A DNA stretch of 64,000 nt, taken from the NCBI GenBank assembly GCA_013398275.1, contig VZSE01010845.1:62001-126000 (forward strand), given 5' to 3'. Numbering within the stretch: position 1 is the first letter of the stretch; each line of letters begins with the position of its first letter. The notes under the pieces are model-generated. The model did no database searches and was not told the DNA's origin. It saw only the letters and a list, made by a program, of their open reading frames with translations. Positions 37,301 through 49,300 of this stretch are shown in pieces. Position numbers and translations under genes: made by a program. This DNA is from Promerops cafer. Lineage: Eukaryota > Chordata > Aves > Passeriformes > Nectariniidae.

Positions 37301-40300
37301 CTAAGACCATTGAGCCTGACCACTCTCCCAGCACTGCCAAGGCCACACTGATCCGTGTCCCCAGATGCCACATCCACATGGCTTTGAAATCCCTCCAGGG
37401 ATGGGGACTCCTCCCCTGCTCTGGGCAGCTGTGCCAGGGATGGACAGCCCTTTCCAGGCAGGAATTGTTCCCAGTATCCAACCTGAACCTGCCCTGGCAC
37501 AGCTTGAGGCTGTTCCCTCTCATCCTGTCCCACGTTCTCCTGTCAGGGAGTTGTGCAGAGCCAGAAGGTCCCTCCTGAGCCTCCTTTTCTCCAGGCTGTG
37601 TCCCTTTCCCAGCTCCCTCAGCTGCTCCTGGTGCTCCAGCCCCTTCCCCAGCTCCATTCCCCTCCCTGGATTCACTCCAGCCCTCCTTTTAGGATGAAGA
37701 CTTGATGATAAAATTCAGAAAGCTCAATCCCATGTTACACCTCTAAGATTTGTTATTTTTTTAACCCAAGCTTGGCTAAAGATCTTGAAATAGATAATTT
37801 CTAAGGTTCCCTGATGTCTGGGAATGCCAAAGCAGTAGGAGGGAAGTTGTTCTTTTATGATATTTCCAGGATTTGAAATGTCATAGGAACCCCCCTGTCT
37901 GGGAGCTGTGGGTTTGCAGACATGGCAGCAGTTGAGGTGGGCAAGCACAAACTGGTGCTTGAGCCACAGAGCCAGGAATTCCTTCCATGTCTCCAACTCT
38001 TCTGTGATCCTGGGTAAAATGATTTGTCCTCCCCTGGTCTCAGTTTCATCTGGAAAATCATGAGATTAACAATTTGTGTAAATGTAAGGGATGTCATTGG
38101 CCTTATCAGATGTTAGCACTAACACTTCCAAAATAAATGTATAAATTGAGTTGCTTAAATTATACCTGAACTCTAAAAATTTTGGTAGGTAGTGGGTCAC
38201 TCTCCTGCTTTTGTTCATTCCTTGCCTGAATATAGTCCTGAAGAACCTATCTCTGAATTAACCTCTGTGTAGCACCCAGCAAGTCAGGCTGGCTTCCCCT
38301 GCAAGAGAAGTAGTGCAAAGAGAGGAAAACTGCACAGAAGGAATCTTTCCAAAAGGAGCCAATTTTTATTTTTTTTTTGGTCAGTGGGACTGCCACTTGT
38401 GGGGTCACTGAATCAGAATCACCACACCAGATCCAAGTCTGTATCAGTGAAAGGAATGGATCTAATTACAATTAACTGAGTGTCTTGGTGCATGTGTTTG
38501 ATACCCAGCAAGAAGCTGTAGGAAAGGCCACACCTGATCCTTTCCCTCCTTCCATCCTGAGCCTGTTCTCTTGGATTTCAGTGGGCATTAAGTTGTCACT
38601 CAGCTTTTGGGAGCTCTCATTGTTTCCTCCTGTGAGTAAATGACACCAACCATCCACTTCAGAGGTGGCTGACTGGATTTCACACCCTTCCCACTCAACC
38701 CTCCTGCGTGGCACGAGGGGATCCACAGTGTGCTCACAGAGGGACCAGAGAAGTGTTGCAGGGTGTCAGTGGGACAGAATGAGGGCTGAGCTGAAGGCAC
38801 TGTGGTATTATCTTGTTTTCAAGCCAAATCCATGGGAAACCAGTACATCTTTGCATCTCAGTCGTCCTCCCTGTGTTTGGTGGGGGCTGATTCATTTTAA
38901 ATAAACCCCCGGCCTTGTGTGAGCAGATGTGTAGCACTTACGTGCCACTCAAGTGCATAGTAATGGCTTATCTGAGGGAAATGCTAAATCTCAAAGAGAT
39001 GTTGGGAAGGACCAGATTAAGGAGTGTGCTCAGCTCTAGCAGGGAGAAACATCAGCTTCCTCTCAGAGGCAGGGAGTGGTGAGGAGGGACTGAAATAGCT
39101 CAGGACAGAGATCCGGAGCAGAGCGTCCCAGGGCTCTCCCTTCCAGAGCTGTCTCAGGCCTGATGAGTGCTGGATGACTTTGAGTATTCTTCACTTGCCT
39201 CCAACATCCCTTTGAGCTGGGGAAGAGACTCCCAGGGAATGTTTGGAAACCACTTCTGGTTCAATAAAAAACCAGTTTGTATAGGCAGAGGCTTTGCAGA
39301 GTGTATGATCCCAAATGGCATCACCTCAGGATTTTCAGCCTTAGTCTTACTGATGAAGATTTTCTGGAAAAAGTTACTTGTACAAGAGGAAAACAGAAAA
39401 ATTAATTTTTAGTCTTCATCCCTTCTGCCCTGCGAAGAGGCAAGAAAGAAATGAAAAATTTATGGCTGGTTCTGTTCAGGAGAAGGGCTTGGCTTGGCTA
39501 CCTCTGCTGGCAACTTTTCCTTTCAGCCTCCACCAATTCTTTGTTTCCCCTGTCCTTGTGACCTTATTTATCCCCATTCTGTAACTTGCCATGTTGTGTC
39601 CTCGGTGCAGAAACCTGTACTGCAACTGAGACCCCTCAGAACCTCCTTTTTGCCTTATTTTGCTAATTCTTCAAACTACACTCTCATTCAGAAACACATT
39701 TCTCCTTTTTCTCATCTTAATTCTAACATTGCAAAGCACTTACAGAATCCATAGTCCTTCAGAGCAGCTCTGCATCAGTAAACAGCTTTTCCTCTTGTTT
39801 TTCCTGCTGTAGCACAAGGCAAGTGATGGAGAGGGAGGATGCAGGAGAGAGGAGCACAGAGCTGAAGGTTAAAGTCAGTTGTTGCAGTAGAAAAATGTTG
39901 AGGCTCTCTTAATCCTTATAAAATTACCAGAAACTCTAAAAGTCATTTAGATAATGAATCTGACGGGAAAAATTAAACCTGGAAGACATTCTACAGGGCT
40001 GCCTGGTGTATGGAGAGGACAGGGCAGGTTGGAAAATAGTAACAGGGTATTAAAAAGTGCCTTGAAAATAAAGGGATGATTGATAAGAAGCAAAAACTTA
40101 GCACAACACTTACTAGTGCTGGTCCTAAAAACAGGAGCTGCTTTTTATAGAAACTTTTTTAATGGTGTCTGTAATAAGATAAACAAGAAGCACTTGGGTT
40201 GGGCTCTGTATAAATAATCTCCTACTGATAAGAAAAATGACAGTATAAACAGGAGCTAATAATAGTTCCTGCGGAATTTCCTATCCTGGTGTTTGGAGCT

Positions 40301-43300
40301 CCTTTTAACATCCCTGCAGCCTGCTGGGGGCTGGGGGTTCAGCCCCACGGGGGGCAGGTGAGCTGCCAAATCCTTATCAAATATAATTTGAAGTCATGTG
40401 TTGCAAGTTGCTTAAATTGCCCCAAGAACTGTGCTTGGGCACCAGGTTATGGTCGGAAGGCAGAGGATGAAGAGAGAAATGCAAACTTCTCTCAGAGGTG
40501 CTGCCGGAGCTCCCAGAGTTAGATGGAGGGTGGGGATGTTTTCAGGAGCTGATGTCTTTCTGTTCTACAGGAAAGGAGAGAGGGAGGAGAGCACAGGGAT
40601 GAGCCCTCTGCAGATGGGCTAAAGTGGTTTGATGGATGATGCCTCTGCAAGGTTTGGAAATACTACCTGTCCTGTTTTTTACACATAGGGAGTGAAGGAA
40701 TAAAAAAACCACCCTTATTTTCCTGAAGCTACAGAGCAGAAATTTCAATTCAGTTTTCTCAGTTCTTAAAAACATAAAAACCAAACCACCATTTAAAAAA
40801 AAACCAAACTCATCAACAGTAAAATGCAGAAGTCATTTTTTGGGTTGTTTTTAAATACACATAGAGCTTTCCAGGGTGCAGTTCTGGTACCCTTCCCAAT
40901 TATTCTGCTTGTCCAACCCAGCCCTGTCCTCCTGTCTCTGCCTTAATTGATAGGAGATCTCCAGGACTTGGCTTTAGATTATGCTAAACACACGTGCAGT
41001 GGAGGGCAGCCTTGGAGCACTGCTGGAACAAATAAAATCCCCACAGGTTTGGAACCCCCACACAGGGATGCTGAGCAAGTGCCAATACACTGGGAAACTT
41101 AACTAGTTCCACTGTGAAGAGAGTTCAGAAAATTCCTGAATTATTGATCATCTCAAGTGGCATGAAACTGCATTTCGAGAAACATTTTCCTTCCTGTTTT
41201 TTTTTTTTTTTTAATACTCATGGTAACACAGATTTGTTTTTCTATGATTTTGATCTTTGTTTTCTGTAAACAAGCTTTGCTAATCTCCTAAATTGATAGA
41301 TGTCTTTTGCAAGCACTTGTTCTCTGAATCTGGGACTTTGCTTACAAAGTGAAGAATTAAAACACAGTCAGTTAACTTTCTTCTCCAGGTCTGACATGTT
41401 CCAGGTACTTCTGAAAACCTCTCCTGAAAGAAACATTAAAGAAATGCAAAGCAGAGCTGCTGAACAGATCTGTCTGTGAAGGTGGAAACCAGTTCCCAAA
41501 GACTTGATGAACAGCAGAGTTGAGGGTTATGAGCACCTTTGAGCTGCACATAGCAGTGGCCTTCTCTTGATGATGTATTTTGCCATTTATTTTATGTATT
41601 TGGAGGGGAAACTCTCCCCAAATCATTGTGTAGGAGACAGCAGGGCTGGCCAGGGGAGTGAGCACAGACTGTTTGGTTTATCACTGGGAAGTGTGACCTG
41701 CTGTGGCAAGGAGTGAGTGTGACACAAGCAGTCAGCATCTGAACTGCAGTAATCCTTTGTGGATACCACTTTCCTTCAGTATTTTCTGTGAGGAAACTGC
41801 TGGTGTCCATAACCAGGTGTGTTCCTGGCCCTGCTGAAGCTGAGCCTGGAGCACCACAGCCCTCCTTGAGGTCTCTGCTTCACTTGGAGAGTGAATTTCC
41901 TCAGCACAGCTCGATTTTCAGTGCTCTAGAGAAGTTATTTCATTAATTGCTTCTGGCAGCAGGATGATTTCTTTTTTCCTGCCAGTGCAATTCCCTGAAG
42001 CAGAGTGTGATAAGAGACAACGTGACAGGAGGGTCCTGGTGGTCACTGTCCTGTGAGTCAACTGTGTGAAACCCACTTGAGATGCAAGAAGCTGACATGA
42101 CAATTCAGGGGGTTTGTTTTTTACAGTGAAAGGAGTTAAGGATGGGTTTGGATCCCACAGCACTGGGATCTGGGAAATCCTGGATGAGTTCTGGAAGACT
42201 TTGCACGTGACCTTGGCTTGGTCAAGCTGTTGGGATATGGTTTGGGGGCCTTAAACCTTGCTGAGGTACAGATAAATTCTGTGCCTTAAAAACATTTTGC
42301 AGAAGCAGCTTTATGAGCTGTGAGGACTCGCAGTAAGTCAGGGGCTCAGCTGCTGTGGCTAAATGAGAGCCACGAAAGGATGCCAGCACAGATCCAGCTC
42401 TGTTTGGGAGAACTTTGATGCAGTTCAGGACACTGGGACAGTGCATAATTTGTGGAAAGAAGCTTTTTACAATGAAGATGGGACAGGTTGGTCAGGAAGT
42501 TGGTGTCTGCCCCATCCCTGGGAACATTCAAGGTCAGGTTGGACAGGGCTCTGAACAATGTGATCCAGTTGAAGATGTCCCAGCTCATTGCAGGGGGTGT
42601 TGGACTAGATGACCTTTAAAGGTCTTTCCTGCTCAGATTTTTCTGTGATTCCATGAAAGTGGACATGGCAAGACCCAGCTTGAGTTTTTTGGCTCCTGCT
42701 GCTGTGCCGTGGCCTCGAGCACATTGTCTGGAGTGGTGACATCTGTGCCACGTGTGACAGTGTCAGGCAGCCTCTTGAGCAGAATTCAGATTTTCCATTC
42801 ATGGCAGACATTTAATCTCTATTTATAATTTTTATCTACCAGTGCTTTGTGTTTGTGTCTTAGGTTGTTCTCCAGACACTCAACACACACTAATTCACTG
42901 CAGTAAGTGTAAGTGGACCGTAGTAAACAAGTAAATGACTGGAGCTGTTAGCCAGTGATTAATTAATGGCAGCAGGGCAGCCAAAAGCAGTGAGACACAA
43001 ACCTTTGTGTCCCACAGCCCAGGACAAGAAATGGCTTTTATAAATCATAATAGGTCAAGAGCTGCAAATTTTCAAAACTTGGACTTTTCCCTGGTGATCA
43101 GGCATGCAGATGGCAGGATTTCAGCTAGGCTGGAGTCTTGTTTTGGGCCAGAGAGTGTTACCAACTTACACTGCCTTCCTTTGGTATTAACTTGAGTGCT
43201 TCCACAGTTACTTGATGTAAACTTGGCAGAGTCTGAGGGTTGTGTTTGGTTGAATAATTCCACTTCCCCAGCAGTATAAACTCAGTTTTAGGTCCCACTG

Positions 43301-46300
43301 TGGGCCCTGGGAGCAGGCAGCTCTTGGCTGCCCCAGCTGTTCCTGACCTCTGTCAGTTGAGGGCAAGGCAGTCTCTGGGAGTGGGTTCTGGGAAAATCAG
43401 GGTCTGTTTTGTGGGCACAGCTCAGTGAGCTGCTGTATCCGAAACAAAACACACCCATCCCTTTCCCCCAGGACAATTAAAACTTCATAGCCTCCAGAAT
43501 TCTGTTTGAGGAAGAACAATTAAGAGTACAAACCCAGTGATTTAAAAAATCTGCTTGGTGTAAACCCACCTGAATATGGTACCTGAGAGTCAAGTTGAGA
43601 CATTCTGAAGTTAACTATCTTCAACACACACAAAAAAGCATAATAAACCCCCACCCATTAGAAGTGGTAAAACTGCAGGGGGCTGTTTTTCATGAGTTAA
43701 ATATAATTATGAGAGCTTACAAAACCTTGATGCATCTCTAGAGGGGGGAGGTAGTTTGGGTTCTGTGTGCAAACCAGCCTCTACCTGCCTGGCTGATACC
43801 ACCAAGCAGGTGGTGGCACAGGTGGTGTTGGCAGTATATTGGTACTTGGAGCACCTCCTAAAACTTCACTTCTCAGGAGAGTTTGGATGTTGTTAACCTG
43901 TTCTGATGGCTGAAGGGCCTTGTGGAAAGCACAGGGAGTTCTGAAGTGCTTCAGTTACTCAGCAAATTCTGCATTTTTTACATTTTAAGATGAACCTATT
44001 GCTGACCTCTTCATGCACTTCTAAACCTCTTGTTTTATTTAGTTCCTCTGCTGATCACTTTTTGCCCTTCCTGCATTGATCCTTCTTTCCCTGTCATACT
44101 TTGGAAATAACTGTATTAACTTCTAGGATTTTTTTCCCCTTCTTACTGTTTTCTTAGAACTTTTGCTTTAAAAACTGCAGTGTTTTGTCCCTAATAATGC
44201 CTGGCTACCTCGAGCTTGGCTCCTGCTTTGCTGACAGACAGCTGCTTTTTCTGCTTTGTTTTCTGGCTGTTGTTACAGCTGCTGACAGTTGGTTTGCTCC
44301 ATTTTTGGGCTCGTGTGATCTATATCACATAAACTGTTTTCTGTGTTTATCTCCTTTCTTTTTCAAGCGTTGAATGATAAGGATTTCCTAACAATCATTA
44401 TTGATATATAATAATGGGGAAGGGACTTGTTCCCATTTCACAGATGAAGTTTAGGAATCAGGGAAGGTGTGGACAATTCAAGTCTGTAATAACTTCCCAA
44501 TTTTTACCCTCTTTGCTTTTGGGCTGATTATGCAGATTCCAGGCTGTTCCTTGAGTAGGGTTGAACAAAACCCCAGGGAGAAGTTGGGGCAGTTTGGGAC
44601 AGAGCAGGGAAGCTTCAACTCTGCTTTTGCTGGGATTGAAGCATCACAAGGTCCTGGGCTTTGTAAGACACCACCTTTTACCAGTAGATAAACCACTTAA
44701 AAATGTTTGGTAAAGAAGAACTTTTCTCTTCCTCTCCTTTTTTGTTCTCTTCTGGTTTTTCACAGGTATCAGTCAGAGCCGGATCTCCCATTGGCTGTTG
44801 CAGCAGGGGTCGGACCTGAGTGAACAGAAGAAAAGGGCATTTTACAGATGGTACCAGCTTGAGAAGACAAATCCTGGTAAACAAATGCAGCCTCAACATC
44901 TCCTGCTGTTTATTTATGGAATGGAAGCCTTTTGTTTATTAGCACTGATAATTCACTTCTTGGTCTGGGGTACTCCAGAGGTTCTCCCTCTGACCAGGTT
45001 AATTTTTAGGAGGGTGGGAACAAATCTGCTTTTTGCTTTGCAGCAAATGATGCAGAGCTGCTTCATCCAGAGCTGCCTCATCCAGAGCTGTCTGTCCAGC
45101 TCCTCAGCCACAGATACCTGCCCTGCCCTCCCAGCACTCACTAAATCTGGGAATCAGAAGCAGCCAGTGAAGTTGTAGTCAGTTAATGTGAAATACAAGC
45201 TGAGGCTCTTCAGAAGGAACAGATAGAAACCATTAATAATGGCTGCATAATGTAAAGTTGCAGCAAAAAACCCCACCCAGTTTGTCAGGGAGGATCTTCA
45301 GAGGGTTTTGGGTTGGATCTCAAGCTCATGGATGGGATGTTGATAGTTACAGTGATAAGCTGGTGATATGTCTTTCAAATCCCACCTGCTTCTCCAAATC
45401 TCAAAATAGATCTTGAATACAAAAAGAGGAGTAAAGCTCCTCATTATCTTTAACCAACCAGCAATCTTCAAAATCACAGTTGAATTAATTTCCTTGTATT
45501 GTTCTTCTCCACAGATTTTGTTTGACCACAGTTCTTATTTTTCCCTTTTAACAATTTTATTGTAAAGATCAAAATATTTACGTTTAATTTCCTTTAAACA
45601 TTGGGTTGATTAAATTAACTGTGTAATTGTTTTAAGGAATTTAAAACTCTGGCTCTCTAATGTGAACTTGGCTTCAATATCCAGAATTCTATTAAGAAAA
45701 ATTCCAGGGGAAACAGAGCCTCAAAACTTCTGCTTTGTGTGTAAACTGAAAATCAAGAGGCTCCAGCTGACAGTTGGCCTGAGAATAATTCAGATTTAAG
45801 TTGGGTGGGTTCACAGGGACAGCTGAGCCTGTTTTTTCTGTTAAGCATCTTAAGATGTTGATGCTTCTTTTTCTTGAAGTTGTTTTAAAGAGTGAAAGTG
45901 CCAAGAAGCCCTGATTTTTGTACTGGCTGGAATTGTGATGCTGAGGATCAGCAGAATTCCTGGGTCCAGCCATCCAGTACCAGCTGCTTGGAGAGGCTCA
46001 GGTTTTACCCTCCAAAGTAACTCCCTGACATTTCCCTTTGATGAAAGGTGTTGCCTCCAAAGTAGTGGAGAAAACTTGAGAGTGTTTGAAAGGTGTAAAA
46101 ACCACCAAAACCCTCTCCAGATGAAACTTGTTGCATGGGTGTTTCCCAGCCATGCATCCTTTATTTGCAGTATCACGTGAAGCTGTTTTAGGAAATAATG
46201 TTTTGTGCTAATAACAGAACCCTTGTTCAACTTACCTCTAAAATCTTTACTTCTTCCTCTTTACCTTCTTTTTTCCCCATATCCATGGGCTCACATCTTC

Positions 46301-49300
46301 TTTGTCCTTTTGCTCTTGAGAGGTGTCTAAGGAAGGAAGGCTTTCCACACTGAAGGTTATGGCTGAAATTGAAATGAGTCAACGTTAACTCTGCTTTGCT
46401 TTAGACCTGGAAAAACTCCTTGAAGAGTGGTTGTTTGAGTGTAACCTTTTTCCCAATAAGAGATCTTAAATAGCATTTTCAAGGAGTGTAAAAGGCAAAT
46501 TGTTTCCTCTGCCTAAGCCAAGGGACTATTTGGATACACTTAAATTCCTTTTAGAAGCAGACAGCACTTGGTTTCTTTTTAGAGGCTGAGCCAGAGGGAG
46601 GAACCTTCAGTTTTCCTGTCGCTGTCTGGAAGATCTACCTGAGGAAAATGGGGTTGTATTTATTTATTCATTGTAGGATAATCCACTGCTTTGAGTTATT
46701 GCCATCTATTATATTGCAGGTCAGACCAGGTAGCCAAGAGTAATTACCATGGGTGTGAACAAGTGTGTAAAGGGAGGTACCAACCTTTTCCAGAGAATCC
46801 TGGATTTAAATCTCTGCTACAAAACCAACTTGGAGCTGAAGTTTTGGGTACTGCTTAGAGTATCCTGTGATTAGTAGACAGAGTAGCAGGTCTGGTGTCC
46901 TCCTTAGAGCCAGAAAATGAGGAAATCAGTGGAGCTTCCTGCCATGTTCCCAAAAAAGTGATGCCATCACCACACTCCCTGCAGGATGTGAAAGGTTGTC
47001 CTCCTTGGAAGAAACTTGAGAGATGAAATGACTGCCACGTGTTTTTTTCTGGTTGCTCGCTTACTGGGAGGTGGCATCTGGCTTTCTGTTCTCATACATC
47101 CCATCTTTTCCAATTCCAGCTGCCAGGAGGGAAATCTCAGTCCTTTGAGGGAAAGTCAGGTCTGTGTGCAGAAGGACCTGCAGGTTTGAGTTATCAGAGG
47201 GCAAAGTGAGGCTTTTTGGAATGATTGGTTCCCCAATTTCTATAATTCCTTGTCTTGAAAAGCTGGATCTTCAGAGTAAATCCATTTTTTGACTGAATTT
47301 GTGTAGTAATGGAAAGAAAACTTAAAATTGGAACAGTTCTGAAGGACTAGACAGCAGATGTAATCAGTTTCTAAACTGTGAAGGGGGGGTAGTTTGTGTG
47401 GAAAGGACTGGAGATCTCTTGGCAGACTTTCCCTTGGCTCTGCCAGTTTTTCTGTGCAACTTGTAGAATTCACCTTTTATCCCCCTTTCCCATCTCCTGG
47501 ATACAGGTGAGACCTTTCTCTGTGGGTGACACCCCTGCCTTGCCTTCAGCTCCTCACAGCAGGACCTGTCTTTTACTGTGCTTATATAAGCAAATTATGA
47601 CTTAAAAATATATCAAAAGAGATTTTTTTCCCTCTCTCTTTTATTTTTAATGTGCTGTGTGATGCTTTAAATCATCCACAAGCAGTGCTGCATCTGCCAA
47701 CCAAAGGACTTGGTGCTGGGGAGCCTTAGGGCAGTTTTAGGGTGTTGCTGCTGTTCAGATGCTGATCCTATATGGACAAGACTCAGCAATTCTGTCCCTT
47801 CCATTCTTTTCCAGCTGGCTTTGAGCTCTTGAATGTGCTGTTTGTTATTTGCCTTGGTTTGATTGCTGGTTTGCATGGGCAGTTTCTGCATTTCTCCTGT
47901 CCTTGGTGGTGGGTGTTCAGACAGCACCAGACTGGAATGTTGCAAAGGAGACTTGAAGTCTCATGGAACAGGAGAAAAACACCCACTTGTCCCACTGTAT
48001 GCAATAATCTTGCTCAAAAAAATGTCTTAATCCATGTTTTCTTGGTAGGAGTGATGTCAGAGTTAATGGCAATGCTGTGAATTCCAGTGTGCTACTGATT
48101 GTAGATTCTTCTGGAAGGAGTTGCCAGTTAGGGTGAAAGGCAGCTTTTTGTATTGGAGGGAAGAAGTCATTGCTAAATGCTGGTGTTTAAAAGGTCTTTA
48201 TTCCAATTAATAGGGATGCTTTTCATTTAGATGGAGCTTTTTTCACACAGGCACCACTTGTCTGTCCTATGTTTTGTGGAGGACTGAGAGCATTTTGGCA
48301 ATAGATGAATTTTATATATTTCAGAGGCCAGTAGTGTCCTGCAGTGTTCTCGCTATTTTTTTCAGAGCCCATAGGTTTGAAATATTTTATTTTATTTTAT
48401 TTTATTTTTTTTTTAGATTGGTAGTTGTTAGCCTGATGAGTTTCCCTGGCACTGGGTGTTGGGCAATGTGGGAAATTTGTTACAGAGTAACTTCAGCTTG
48501 TCCCTTGCCTCTGCCTAGTGCAAAGTGAAGGTGGCACCTCGAAATGATGTGTTGAAGTTACAGATGGATACAAACTGCTGCCATTTAGGCTGGCTATTTA
48601 TTTCTGCCACTCTTCTCTAATAGGAAGGCAGCTGTGGTCACCTTGGAGAGAACCACGGGCTCTTCTTCCTTGAACAAAAGGGAAAATGAAAGGGAGTTAT
48701 TATCAGGATGTAGCATCTCTTTTGTTATTTCCACAGCGGTTCTTGTTTAGCTGTGAAAGAAAAGCCAACCCAAAGCCAGGGACTGGCTGTCCCACGAGGT
48801 TTGCACTGGGAAGGGGTGGTTGGGGCTGTTCCACAGAGCTGCAGAGGAAGCAGTCCCTGCTCTGCTCCTCTTCCTCCCCGCCCGGGCTCTGTAGGGAACC
48901 TGCTGCTGATTCCAGTCCAGCGCGGCTCGCTCTGACCGAGAGGTGTTTATTGTGTGAGCTGGGGTCAGCCTGGCTAAAAATACAGCGAGGCATCTGTTCT
49001 CCTCAGGATAATGTGCAAATGAAAACTTGCCAGGAAATGGTTTCTTGGAGCTGGGAGAAGCCTGAGGCTCTCTGTGACCGTTCCGTGGCAGGGCCTGCCT
49101 GAGATGGGGATGGGGATGGGGATGGGGATGGGGATGGGGATGGGGATGGGGAGCAGCGAGTGCATGTGGTGCTCTTAGAGCAACTCCCTCCCTTCAGAAT
49201 GGGGTCTGGGATGTGCAGGCCTTGGCCAGGAGGAATTTTGAACGTGGGGAGAGCTGCATTCCAGCTGGAGAGCATCTCTGCTGCCTCCTCTCCCCCAAAC

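Larger units (their letters stand above)
36542..44765 (+). other. HMBOX1: HMBOX1 intron, 8224 bp
   Basis: Bounded by gtaaga and tttttcacag. Apart from the listed CR1 and MIR-like pieces and a poly-T run at 41197-41212, it is unique non-coding sequence with no other exon recognised. Confidence 0.85.

Noticed and set aside
48750..49000. Possible CpG-island promoter
   Set aside because: GC is raised but CpGs are few and scattered; no transcription-start features are visible.
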